64,000 bases of DNA from Selaginella moellendorffii (GCF_000143415.4 NW_003314312.1:1033580-1097579), one strand, 5' to 3'; shown: positions 22,291 to 32,404, counted from the first letter of the stretch. The notes: generated by a model from the letters alone, not told the origin. Numbers and translations: made by a program.

Positions 22291-23133
22291 ATGGCGCCTG
22301 GATCAGCGACTCCTTCTCCATCACGACCCACTGGTAAGAAAACCCAATGCGCTCCTCCTCCAATTTCTCCTCACATTCCCCCAGGATTTGTAGTGGCCGA
22401 GTCGCAGGCTCAGGCGCCGGCGGTGATGCCAATTCCTGTCATCCCTGTGGCCGTTCCAGGTAAGAAGAAGATCAGCCAAGCTACAAACGCTTACTAGAGG
22501 AGGTTTCTTCTTTTTTTCCCCCTTTACAGGAAGTTCGTCGCCATCGCTGCTGCTGATGCAGAGGCAGCAGCTGCCAATGCCGGCGGCGCTTCCGACAACC
22601 GGGGACAGTCGAGTCATGACCGAGGATCAGCTCGCGCAGTTTGCCGAACAGATCAGGCAGTTCTCAGAGATCTCTCGCTTCAGCATCCAACGCCAGAAAG
22701 CGAGCATGGACGCTGAGAGGCAGCGTCGAACTCACAAATCTGGTAAACAACAAAAACAAAATCTCGTTTTGATGCTAGAAAAAGAGAAAAAAAGAAAACA
22801 AAATCCACCTTTACTGATCTTCCAGGATTCCGAGGCTCGTCCAGCAACACCGAACGGCCACCCGGAGCCACTCGGCCTCGCTGGAAACCAACGCCTGTCC
22901 AGATATCAATCCTTGAGTATATATTTGAGAACAGCGACTTACTTCCAGGAGACAAGGACATCACCATCATCACCGACGGCCTCCGGCTTTATGGGCCAGT
23001 CGAGGAGGTGAACGTCTTCTACTGGTTCCAAAACAGGCGAGCTCGGGCCAAGAGGACTGCAAATCAGGAGCACCACCCAAAGGTCAGGAACTTCGATCCT
23101 GCAAAAACTTTAGAACCATTTGAAAAGCTGTAA
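22291..23133 (+). CDS. WUSCHEL-related homeobox (WOX) transcription factor
   Basis: Four exons, 22291-22333, 22385-22459, 22530-22742 and 22826-23133, give 212 residues. The first intron is 51 nt and in frame, so it could be misread as coding. Its GTAAGA and CCCCAG borders support splicing. The C-terminal exon carries an extended homeodomain at about residues 128-190, from RPRWKPTPVQISILEYIFE to EVNVFYWFQNRRARAKR. The enlarged loops and the EVNV-YWFQNRRAR helix 3 define WOX proteins, and the sequence is nearest to the ancient WOX13-type clade. There is no WUS box (TLxLFP) or EAR motif. The N-terminus is Pro-rich and the middle is Gln/Arg-rich. Expected role: nuclear DNA binding and control of stem-cell or organ identity. 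Its stop is 24 bp from that of the convergent PPR gene. Confidence 0.9.
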
Positions 23134-23157
23134 AATGATCTCACCATGAAGCTCGTT

Positions 23158-25152
23158 TCATTGTCGCGAAGGTGTTTGAGCATATATGTTGGCCATCAGA
23201 TCGTAAGTTGCCGCACTGTCCGTCGCTTCCAGTAATGACTTGAAAGCAGCCTTTCCCACCTCGACGTTCTTGAGCTTGCAACAGGCAGCTAGAACGGCCA
23301 ACCATGCTACCGTGCTTGGTCCTGTCTCCGCCATAGCTATCGCTTCGTTTAGTTCGTCAGCTCGTCCAAACAAATCAGCCATGCACCCGTAGTGCTCAAT
23401 CCCTGGAGCTACTCCAAACTTGGAAGCCATAGCTGCAAAGAGCTGTCTGCCTCTGTGAACCAAACCAGCATGACTACAAGCGCTGAGAACACCAACGAAA
23501 GTTACCACATCTGGTTGCACACCTTCGTCCTGCATTCTCCCCCAAGAATCAAACACCAATCCAGTGTTTCCCTGGTGAGTGTATCCTGTTATGAGCGTAT
23601 TCCAGCTGATCAAGCCTCTTTCCCGAAGCAAATCAAAGAGCTGCTGAGAGGTTGCCATTCTTCCACACTTTGCATAAAAATCCACCAGACTATTGGCTGT
23701 CACTGCCTCGTCTTCAAGGCCATGCCTGCACACCTCCGCGTGAATTTCTCTTCCGACTTTGATCAAGCCTGCTGCAGCACAAGCCTTCAACGCAGCGACG
23801 TAAGTCTGGCAATTTGGTCGACAACCTCGTCGCGTCATGGAAGAAAACAAATCCAAGGCTTGCTCTTCTTCCTGTGTTTCAGCATAGCCGAGAATGAGAG
23901 CAGTCCACAACACCACACCCGGTCTTGGAATCCTGTCAAAAAGCCTTTTCGCGTCCGCCAAGCTCCCACACTTTGCATACAAGTCCACCAATGCACTCGC
24001 CAGGAAAGTACTTGAATCGTGTCCAAGGTTTGCAGCTTGAGAGTGCACAGCCATGGCTCTTTCCAGGGCCGCCACCTTGATAGGCTTTCCATCTATTTTC
24101 GTGTGAAGTTCCTTGGTTGCTAGAGTAGTGCATGCCTTGACAGCAGCAACGAGCATCTGCGCATCCATCTTCTCTTGCGTGAGTGAAAGTAACTCCAGAG
24201 CCAGATTTTCCTGCCCGTTCTCAACATATCCCAGCATGAGTGACGTCCAAGACACGACACTCCGCGTCTTCATGCCGTCGAACACCCTTTGAGAATCCCA
24301 AATGCTTCCACACCTGGCGTACGAGTCTACAAGAGCGTTGGCCAACTGAATGTCTAGCTCGCCAAAACCGTCCAAAGCTCGCGAGTGAACTGTCATGACT
24401 CTTTCCAGGCACACCGCTTTCACTGCTTCTTTCTCGGCCAGTTTGGTGCATGCCTTAAGGACCGCAAGAAACGTCCGCGAGTTTGGCTTGCACCCCTGAG
24501 CTTGCATTTCCCGGAACAAATCCAACGCAGCATCTGCTTCACCGTGCTCGCAGTAACCGAGCATCAAAACAGTCCAGGAGACGACCCGACGATCTTCCAG
24601 AGCGGCAAAGATGCTCCGAGCGTCGGCCAAGCTTCCACACTTCGCGTACATGCCAATCGCTGTGTTTGACAGAAAAGCATTGGAGCTCAATCCAGCGTTT
24701 GCTGCCTCGGAAAGCAAAGCCATACCTCGATCCAAAGACAAGAGCTTGACGACCTTCCCACCCTCCAGTTGCTGGCCCTGTTCTTTCTCCGCCAGCTTGG
24801 AGCACGCTTTGATCGCCGCAACAAAGCTCCGGCCATCTGGAACACAGCCTTCGTCAATCATCCTCTCAAAAACTCTCAAGCTCGTCTCTTCCAAATCATT
24901 CTCTACATACCCCAGCATTAGCGTGTTCCATGTCACCGCGTCGCATCTAGCCATGCCGTGGAACACCGCAACCGCGTCCACAAGGCTCCCGCAATTAAAA
25001 TACACATTCACAAGCGCATTCGCGACGAAGAGATCTTGCGCCAGGCCTCGGCGAATCGCGAGAGCGTGCGCATTCCTCGCCCGAGCGCCATCCCTGGCGA
25101 TCGCGCAAGCCTTGAATTCGGCGACAATGGCGAAAACCTCCCCATCGCGCAT
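23158..25152 (-). CDS. PLS-type pentatricopeptide repeat (PPR) protein
   Basis: A single-exon minus-strand gene of 664 residues. Tandem PLS-class PPR motifs run almost the whole length, with repeated VNVYFNCGSL/MYAKCGSL, VVSWTxLMLGY and PNSRTFLAVLKAC elements. The C-terminus has an E-like region (VAWLAVLAACCKLKNVEVGK, ending TPSRQ) and no DYW deaminase domain. Such proteins bind specific organellar transcripts, and E-class members help C-to-U editing. Three of the L motifs carry an extra 10-20 residues between the LA-KE and LERxM-VHS parts. The ATG at 25152 has a short N-terminus, so organelle targeting is not obvious. Reversed telo-box-like CCCTAA motifs lie 15-30 bp upstream of it. Confidence 0.93.
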   Translation of the reverse strand: MRDGEVFAIVAEFKACAIARDGARARNAHALAIRRGLAQDLFVANALVNVYFNCGSLVDAVAVFHGMARCDAVTWNTLMLGYVENDLEETSLRVFERMIDEGCVPDGRSFVAAIKACSKLAEKEQGQQLEGGKVVKLLSLDRGMALLSEAANAGLSSNAFLSNTAIGMYAKCGSLADARSIFAALEDRRVVSWTVLMLGYCEHGEADAALDLFREMQAQGCKPNSRTFLAVLKACTKLAEKEAVKAVCLERVMTVHSRALDGFGELDIQLANALVDSYARCGSIWDSQRVFDGMKTRSVVSWTSLMLGYVENGQENLALELLSLTQEKMDAQMLVAAVKACTTLATKELHTKIDGKPIKVAALERAMAVHSQAANLGHDSSTFLASALVDLYAKCGSLADAKRLFDRIPRPGVVLWTALILGYAETQEEEQALDLFSSMTRRGCRPNCQTYVAALKACAAAGLIKVGREIHAEVCRHGLEDEAVTANSLVDFYAKCGRMATSQQLFDLLRERGLISWNTLITGYTHQGNTGLVFDSWGRMQDEGVQPDVVTFVGVLSACSHAGLVHRGRQLFAAMASKFGVAPGIEHYGCMADLFGRADELNEAIAMAETGPSTVAWLAVLAACCKLKNVEVGKAAFKSLLEATDSAATYDLMANIYAQTPSRQ

Positions 25153-25703
25153 CCTCCGCAAGAGCCCTAAAATCTTAGAACCCTAGGCACAACTCATCGA
25201 ATATTCCCTTTCAAACAAGATTCTGAGAATATTCTCCACCCGCATGCCGGGTGAAAATTTCGCGCCAAGAACGGTTGGGCATGTTAGATTGCTGTACACA
25301 AGATTGGACAGTTTTAATCGTGTAACGCCCAAACATCATAAAAATAATAGCGCAGAAATCTAACAGAAAGTATCGCTTCATGTTCCTTGCGTCCCAAGTC
25401 CAAATCGCTGGATTGGGGAGGTATTGTTTAATCGATTCGGTGGTTTTTTTTCATGATCATGGGATGGTTTCTTCACGGCTATGGTGGCGATGGCGGATCC
25501 CATGGCGGAGAGGCGTCGTGCCATCCATCACACACCAAGTCATGGGAATGCACGTTATGCTATAGTGACCCTATGGGACCAATCTCTTGACTATATAAGC
25601 CACACCCATTCCACCCCCATTCATTGTCTCGTTCTTAAAGATTCTCTTAGATTCCTTCGTCTCTCTTCTCTTGATCTTCCCTCCAAGAAGGAGAGAAGAA
25701 CAA
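25153..25703. promoter_or_regulatory. Divergent promoter region, PPR / CAP protein
   Basis: About 550 bp separates the two diverging start codons. CCCTAA motifs at 25165-25186 lie beside the PPR start. A TATATAA at 25593-25599 lies 105 bp before the CAP ATG. The middle shows no conserved features I can name. Confidence 0.5.
25593..25599 (+). promoter_or_regulatory. TATA box of the CAP protein gene
   Basis: ACTATATAAGC at a canonical distance from a short leader and the ATG at 25704. Confidence 0.6.
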
Positions 25704-26390
25704 ATGGAGATGTCTCTTCCAGCGATTTCTCTTGCGATCTTCCTGCTGCTCGCGAGCGTGTGTGATGCTTCGTACTACCGCGAGAAGAAGAACAAGTACG
25801 TCGATGAGAAGTATCATAACAGGGGATCATACTACTTCAACAAGTACTACGGCTACGCCTACAAATTCAAGCGATCCCCGCCGCCGCCGCCGCCGCCAAT
25901 GAGGAAGAAACCATCCCCGAAGCCGTCGCCCTGGCCGAGCACTCCATCCATCCCAGCGCCGCCACAATCGAGCCTGGCGGCCCAGTTCATGATGCCCCAG
26001 AACGATGCGCGCGCGCGATTGGGATTGAGGCCACTCATCTGGGATTCCAAGCTCCAGGCATTCGCGGAGGATTGGGCGAACCAGCGCGCGAGATATGGGA
26101 ATTGCTACCTCCAGCACTCGAATGGGCCTTACGGCGAGAACATCTTTTGGGGCGGCGGCAAGGCCTGGAGCCCGGCCGAGGCCGCCAATGCCTGGATCGA
26201 GGAGCGCAATTGGTACAACTATGGATCCAACTCGTGCCAATCCGGGCAGCAGTGCGGCCACTACACCCAGATCGTGTGGAGGGATTCCGAGAGGATTGGA
26301 TGCGCGCGCGTTACTTGCAGCAGTGGTGATGTTTTCATGACTTGCAACTACGATCCTCCCGGGAACTACATTGGCGAGAAACCCTACTGA
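25704..26390 (+). CDS. Secreted PR-1-like CAP-domain protein with Tyr/Lys- and Pro-rich extension
   Basis: A single-exon gene of 228 residues. A signal peptide (about 1-22, ending VCDASYY) is followed by an unusual segment rich in Tyr, Lys and Asn (YFNKYYGYAYKFK), then a PPPPPPP run and a Pro/Ser/Lys-rich linker. The CAP domain starts near residue 90: AQFMMPQNDARARLGL, then GPYGENIFWG, the CAP1 signature GHYTQIVWRDSERIGCA and the CAP2 signature CNYDPPGNYIGEKPY. The His and Glu residues of the CAP cavity and the family cysteines are present. PR-1 proteins act in the apoplast in defence and sterol binding. The extension is like that of extensins and could anchor the protein in the wall (inference). 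The ATG at 25704 was preferred over in-frame upstream codons because it begins the signal peptide. Confidence 0.92.
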   Translation: MEMSLPAISLAIFLLLASVCDASYYREKKNKYVDEKYHNRGSYYFNKYYGYAYKFKRSPPPPPPPMRKKPSPKPSPWPSTPSIPAPPQSSLAAQFMMPQNDARARLGLRPLIWDSKLQAFAEDWANQRARYGNCYLQHSNGPYGENIFWGGGKAWSPAEAANAWIEERNWYNYGSNSCQSGQQCGHYTQIVWRDSERIGCARVTCSSGDVFMTCNYDPPGNYIGEKPY

Positions 26391-26561
26391 TTGATTCGAT
26401 CGATCCGGATCTATCAAATCGAGAAAGAAGAGTTGACCATTGAATAAGTTTGACCATAGACGCCCGGTCAACTGCTGAGGTGTCGCATTATTTAGTTGAT
26501 ATAAAACGGAATAAAGAATTTTACCATTTCTTCGTTCTTGTTTTAGGGTTCTTTCTGTCCC

Positions 26562-28489
26562 ATGGTCACCATGGATGGAAGAGCTCCCGATTCTCTCGGC
26601 GCAGCCATCGCCACGGCTGTGGAGCGCATCGGTAAGCTCCAGGAGGCGTTTCTTGCGGTGCGGAGCTTGCGAGGGTCTGCCCTGGCCGTGGAATGGAGCG
26701 AGCTCAAGGAGGATTTGAGCGACAAGGAGCAGAATCTCAGGCAGAGGTACGAGCAGCTAGTTGCCATGGAGCGGGATTTCGAGGCCCGGAGCAGGGAAAT
26801 CCAAGGCAACATCGCCAAGCGCGACGCCGAAATCTCCGACAAGGAAGACGCCTTGAATCGAAAGGACCGGGATCTAGCAGTGGTAGAGGCAGTAGAGAAC
26901 CAGCAGCAGCAGGGCAAAGAGCCAGGAATCCAGCCAATGGACACCGACATTGTCGTGGATTACTCTCCAGCAAAGATCCCACCGCTCAAGGACTCCTCTT
27001 CTTGCGACGCTGGGACTGCATCCCAGGACAAGGCGGCGGAGGTGAGAGTTCGTCCATATCTTAAGTCGCTGTGTGAGAACATGGATGGAGAAGGGCTCCG
27101 GAAGTATGTGATCGATCACAAGAAGGACATGGGTGCTCTCCGGATTGAGATGCCGTCGGCTCTGCAGCACGCTAGCGATCCGGCACGGCTGGTGCTGGAT
27201 GCGATCCAGGGGTACTACCATCCACCGGAGCTCGATTCTAGTAGCAACGAAGTGGGATCGTCCGCTCCCGCCAACCGGAGAGCTTGCATTCTTTTGCTAG
27301 AGGCATTGTCGTCGGTACTTGGTGTCGATCATCCAGAGGTGCCACTCGATATAAAGTTTCTGGTGAGGGAAGTGGCCCAGCAGTGGAAGTCCAACATGGA
27401 CATCCAGGATGGCCCCGAGGGGAACTCTTTGGATGCTCAAGCGTTCCTTCAGCTCTTGGTAGCTTATGGTCTCAGCTCCGAGTATGATGAGGAAGAGCTG
27501 TGCAAACTGGTTCTAGCCGTCGCACGACGAAAGCAGTCGCCTGCTCTTTGCAAGGCTCTTAATCTGTCGCATAAGATTCCGGGTTGGTCTTCTTTAGCTC
27601 CAGCGAGTGTGAGAGAGCGAGGGAGGAGGATCCTCTCTATTTCCTTCTTTTCCTTTTTGCCTAGATTTTTCTTCTTTCTGGCTGCCTGTGTGTTTGGGAC
27701 TCTAGGATTCATTTCTTTGTGCTGCCGTTCTAATGAAGTGTTTCTTGTTTGGTTTTCTTTGCAGAGATCGTGGATCATCTTGCTGCTGATGGAAAGCAAA
27801 TCGAGGCTCTTGCGTTTGCACACGCATTTGACATGATGGACCGTCTAGAGCCGGTATCTCTACTCAAGACTTACTTGAAAGACGCACGAAGGAACGTTCA
27901 CAACAAGCCTGGCAATGGTCCCAAGGGTCAGGTAAGCACTGCTTTTTACTAGGTAATCACTCAGACATTCCCTTGCTCGTTGCCACAGGTCGATGCCGTG
28001 ACTAAAGAGCTAACCGCTGTCAAGAACGTGATAAAATGCATAGAGGACTACCGGCTAGAAGACGACTACCCGTCGTCCCCGCTACACAAGCGAGTAGTTC
28101 TTTTAGAGAGGACCAAGTCGGAGAGGAAGAGAACAGGTGGCTCGGTTAAAGGTCAGGCAAAGCGTCCGAGAAACGGAGGCTACGACAGAAACTACTTTAA
28201 CAGGCCAGCGGACAAATTCCAAGTTTTCAGCGAGGTCCCTTACAGCCTCGCGCCGGCGCCAGCTTACGATGCTCGGCTTCCCGCAACATACTCGACTTAC
28301 GCTCCAGGGGGTGTAGCAAATGGCAGGAGTAGAACACCGGCAGGGGGGAGCTATGTCTACGCGGTCGATGGCTCTATCTACAGCTCCAACATTTATGGAA
28401 CACAATCTCCAGCGCCTTACACCAGTTACCAGATTGCTCCCGGGCTTCCGCCGCCACCACCGACTTACCAGACAACTTTCATGCACTAG
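26562..28489 (+). CDS. FRIGIDA-like protein
   Basis: Three exons, 26562-27582, 27765-27931 and 27989-28489, give 562 residues. The protein begins with a long coiled coil (about 20-110). The FRIGIDA-family core follows at about 165-420: VRPYLKSLCENMDGEGLRKY, ALRIEMPSALQHASDPARLV, ACILLLEALSSV, AQAFLQLLVAYGL and EIVDHLAADGKQIEALAFAH, then KTYLKDARR. The C-terminus is disordered and rich in Tyr, Pro and Ser. In angiosperms FRIGIDA controls FLC. FLC is absent in lycophytes, so here the role is more likely a general chromatin or RNA function of FRIGIDA-like proteins. The ATG is 171 bp after the CAP gene stop, with TTTTAGGGTT 13 bp before it. A second ATG with good context lies three codons in. Confidence 0.9.
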
Positions 28490-28565
28490 CTGGGTGGAAG
28501 AGGAATGGGAGCTCTCGAGAATAAGCAGGGGTGGATGTACATCAAGAGGAAATAACAAGCAGCTC

Positions 28566-28595
28566 ATTTTCTTCTTTCTTTCTTTCTTTCTTTTT
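28566..28595. repeat. (CTTT)n microsatellite
   Basis: A short CTTT repeat followed by a C-run and a T-run in the FRIGIDA-like 3' UTR or the MraY promoter. Confidence 0.8.
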
Positions 28596-28665
28596 CCCCC
28601 CGTTTTTTTCCGAAGGTTGGTGTTTGCTATTTGGAACTTCTTAGGTTTTTACTCTTCCAGGAAGA

Positions 28666-30396
28666 ATGAAGACATTGGCACTGCCTTGTGGTGCCATGGT
28701 GCCACTTTGTCTCGTCCAGGTAACTGGGTTCTCGTTACTTTGCTTTGCTAACTCGTTAACTTCGCAGAGAGTGAGCGCTTCAGCTGTGGTTTATCCGGTT
28801 GGGAGCTTGCACAAGACAGTGCCAAGACGTTCTGTGAGTGAGTTTATATTCTTTTCTTTGTCTAATTGTGTTGCAAACAGGCGTGCTGCAAAGTTGTATC
28901 CACAAAAGCAGCAGCATTTGACGATGTTTTCGGTTTTTCTGCGAAAGAAGAAGAATCTGGGATAGAAAATGCGGGTGGTGCCAATGCAGCTCGTGCGAAG
29001 AGGAGTAACTGGTAATCCTTGTCTGCCTTCTCACTTACAATCGTAGTTTTATTTATTTGTTTTCCAGGAGGCAAGGAGGTCTTGTTATCACTTTGATTCT
29101 TTCCTCGGTTGTGTTCATAGCATTTATTTTCGTCGATTCTTTGCTATGGAGAGCTGTCCGACGTCCCAGTGCTACGTTTCTTCTCACAGCTCCATTTGTT
29201 TGCTCGCTAGTCGCAACTGGCTGCCTCGGATCATACTGCGTGCCGCTGCTTGCAAAGCTCAAGGCCCAGCAGATATTTCGAGTAGAGGGCCCGGCTTCGC
29301 ATCTTTCAAAGGCTGGAACACCAACAATGGGTGGCCTGTTCTTTATTCCGGTGGGAGTCGGAGTTGCGAGAGCTGTAACCAGATTTTCGTCCACAGAAGT
29401 AGCCGGAGTAGCAGCAGCGACCCTGGTTTTTGCAGCTATTGGCCTCCTAGACGATTTTCTGTCGCTGGCGAAGAAGCATAACTATGGAGTTCCAGGACCG
29501 ATCAAGTTTCTTCTCGAGGTTTGCTGATTTTGTTCTCAAGTTTTTTCTTTCAACAAACAAGCTCCTTGTAGGTGGTCAGTGGCGTGTGTTTTTTCTTCTG
29601 GCTGGATTCAGCGGGCTTGCCTTCTCCATACAAAGTGTATGTTCATGTCAGCTCAAACTTTGGCCGATATCTTCTCCTTTTTTTTTCGGTTACAGGAAGA
29701 ATCTGGTGCCTTTGCCACCTCCAGTAGGCTTGTGGAATATTGGCAAGTGGTATCTTCCACTCACTGCCTTTTGCTTCGCAGCAATGGCCAACGGTGTCAA
29801 CCTCACAGACGGTCTGGATGGTCTTGCTGGCGGAACTGCTGCTCTGGCTTTTGCGGGAATGGCCGTGGCTGTTCTTCCCATATATCCTGGTAAGCTTAAG
29901 CAGCATTGAAAGCTTGCCATGGCCAGTCTCTCTTCCCTTGCAGCTCTGGGAGTTTTCGGAGCATCCATGGCCGGTGCTTGCGTGGGATTCTTACTACATA
30001 ACCGGCACAAAGCGTCCGTGTTTATGGGAGACACCGGCTCCCTCGCTCTTGGGGCGGCTCTTGCAGCGATGGCCTCATGCACGGGCTTGTTTCTTCCTCT
30101 CTTCATCGCGTCGGGCGTGTTTGTCATCGAAACAGTCTCAGTCATGGCTCAGGTAACCAGCACCATCTTTCGTTCTTTCTTCTTCCACTATCAGCTCTCT
30201 TTTCCTATCACAGGTTGCTTACTTCAGGTATACGAAGAGAGTTCACGGAACTGGACGCCGTTTGCTGCGAATGGCACCCTTCCATCACCATTTGGAGCAC
30301 CTGGGGATGAAAGAGTTACACATCGTCGCTGGAGCATACCTCGTTTCAGCTCTTCTAGTCACATTCGCTGCTCACGTCGGCCTTATTTCGGCTTGA
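28666..30396 (+). CDS. MRAY: Phospho-N-acetylmuramoyl-pentapeptide transferase (MraY), plastid type
   Basis: Eight exons: 28666-28719, 28768-28833, 28881-29011, 29068-29518, 29572-29636, 29696-29889, 29944-30152 and 30214-30396, giving 450 residues. All junctions are GT-AG and in frame. MraY transfers phospho-MurNAc-pentapeptide to undecaprenyl phosphate, forming lipid I in peptidoglycan synthesis. The first 65 residues look like a plastid transit peptide (Ser/Ala/Val-rich, basic). The catalytic signatures are all present: [26 protein letters not shown] (Asp pair), [15 protein letters not shown] (catalytic Asp), [11 protein letters not shown] and [13 protein letters not shown]. About ten membrane segments fit the family. 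It probably resides in the chloroplast envelope, where moss Mur proteins act in plastid division. It converges on the next gene, with 171 bp between stops. Confidence 0.94.
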
Positions 30397-30567
30397 AGAG
30401 AGGTAAACATCATGCTCGAGGAGAACCATTACGCGTTTTTCTCAATACAGATTACATATATCTTCTGGATCTGAAGATGCATTGACGAAGAGGGGACCGG
30501 AGACAAAGAATGAAAAAATGCTCCTAGGCAACTGTGAGTGAGGTTCTTTCTTTTCCTCTTTTCCTTT

Positions 30568-31176
30568 TCACGCTGTGGTCGAGGCCACTGGGACTTTCTG
30601 GTCTTCCCCCGGCTGCATAATGACGAAGTTCACAGTCGAGGGAGATCCGCCAACAACAGGTGATTGATGGGAGGCGTGATCCGGTTTGTGTCTCTTCGCT
30701 CCAGATTGCTCCAGATTGCTGGGGACATGAGGAGCAGCTTCAAATGCCGGGCTGTGATCCGGTGCTCCTCGTCGCGTCTTGGCCAGGAGCACCGTCTCAG
30801 CTCGGAGCTGCTTGCAAACTTCTCGGACTCTCCTGATCCCTGTGGCACAAAACACAACAGTGAGTCAGACTAGCTGGGGTTGGAAGCAGGGGGGGGATAT
30901 TTTTTCTCATTTTTTCTGGGACAGGGGGGAGGGATTTGCCACCCAACCAACCTCGTCTCAGATCCACAGCAGCTGTTGTGTTGTGGTACATTTGGGTCTT
31001 CAAAACCTGGAGATGATCAATCACCAAACATGAGCAGTTGGAACCCTAAACATGGGAAATCCACACACCTGAATCACAAGAGGCCTCAACTGTTGGACTG
31101 CTTGTTCCAGCTCAAAATACCGGTTTGGTTCGCCTAATAGCTGCTGCTGCTGCTGGTACAAATGTTGCTGCTCCAT
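30568..31176 (-). CDS. Small Gln-rich protein of unknown function
   Basis: Three exons on the minus strand, 31069-31176, 30952-31006 and 30568-30839, give 144 residues. The model rests on GT-AG borders whose phases agree (0 then 1) and leave one open frame to a stop. The start is MEQQHLYQQQQQLLG, followed by a predicted helix (RYFELEQAVQQLRPLVIQVLK). A second basic helix (RRVREVCKQLRAETVLLAK) follows, then a Pro/Ser-rich tail. No signal peptide or membrane segment is seen. I do not recognise a family. A glutamine-rich start plus two helices resembles small transcription co-regulators, but that is only a shape argument. It lies between MraY (convergent) and NOL12 (same strand). Confidence 0.65.
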
Positions 31177-31753
31177 CCCCCACCTCCAATTGCGATCCCA
31201 CACAAAAACCCACCCAAAACACTGGGAGGAGAAAAGCCCTACCTAAAAAGCTATTCCTCTTTCCCCTTGGATAAATAAAAGAAATAGCCAAGGAATTTAT
31301 TTCTCTCCCTCTCTACAGCTTTTATGATATAGTAATCACACTTTAATCAAGGGGCATTTGAAACACTTTCAAGATCTATATACCAGCTAGCATACGTTTC
31401 ATGCTAAACTTACTTGCCACCCTCCTTGATCTGGATCATCGCTAACGTTTGTTTGTCACCAAAATATTTGTGCAACGCTTTGATCAACACCTTGTCTACA
31501 AACAGCTTCTTCAGATCGAGCCTGGAACCGGGCTCACGATTTGCCCTTGATCCGACCCAAACCTTCTGTTTTGCTTAAACTCTTGATCGATCTCGTCATG
31601 GCATACTTCCGGCTATCTGCATTGTAAGCTTGATCTAGTCTTTCCCAAAAAATCAGGCTCTGCAACGGTGGCCTCGAGCCAAAACTCTTTACACCATCTT
31701 CAAGAGAAGGAATAGCTCTGATCCATTCGAACTATTCAACAGTTGGGAAGGTT
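31177..31753. other. Intergenic region
   Basis: Upstream region of the Gln-rich gene and 3' flank of NOL12 (both minus strand). No additional gene is seen. Confidence 0.5.
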
Positions 31754-32404
31754 TCATGGAAGCGTCAGCTTTTGGATTTTTTTCGATTTGTGACTGGTTT
31801 TCTTCTTGCCGCTCGGACGAGCCCTCGACTTTACATCACTGTCTTCGATCGGGCATGTATTCACCACGGTCCTTGTCTGATCGTCTTCGTAAACCACTGT
31901 TTCTGTGACAAGGAACAACATTATTAGAGAGGAATGGTTCCTTGTCTAGCACACCTTCCAGATTATCGCCTTCCGCTTGGTCGTCAACTTCCTCGGGATC
32001 ATGAGAACTCTCGGGATCTTGTTGCAATCCAAGCGCTTGTTTCCTGAGCAGCCGCCTCTGTGAGGCAAAAACAATAGACTAGAACTTAGACAAGTTGTAT
32101 TAAACCTTGATGCAAGAGCTCTGCAGAGAAGAAGGGATTGATCTCTAGAAATGTTTTACCTCTTGCCTCGCCGCGAGTTTTTTCTTCCTCTCCTTTGCTT
32201 GCTGCTGCATAGCCCCTGCCTTGCGCCTCTGATTCTTTCTCTTCCTGAATCCCGTCAGGAACTCCCTACAGCCAACACAAGCCCAGCCTCGCATTCTCGC
32301 TGCCGCTCCAAAATCCACACTTACCTGCGCTTGGTCTCGTCGAATTCCACCACAAGCCCCTTGTCGCGCCGCGCGCGCTTGGCGCCACCCCCCGGCCTCG
32401 CCAT
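31754..32404 (-). CDS. NOL12: Nucleolar protein 12 / RRP17-like rRNA-processing factor
   Basis: Four exons, 32325-32404, 32160-32265, 31955-32057 and 31754-31902, give 145 residues. No single exon is long enough to stand out. All three junctions preserve frame. The N-terminus reads MARPGGGAKRARRDKG, then VVEFDETKRREFLTGFRKRK, which is the family signature, then a highly basic helix (KERKKKLAARQERRLL). An acidic middle is followed by ETVVYEDDQTRTVV and a Lys-rich tail, as in NOL12. RRP17/NOL12 proteins are nucleolar and act in 5'-end processing of large-subunit rRNA. The size is a little below the usual 180-210 residues. AACCCTAA motifs lie just before the ATG. It is divergent from the GH1 gene, 249 bp between start codons. 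Confidence 0.87.
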
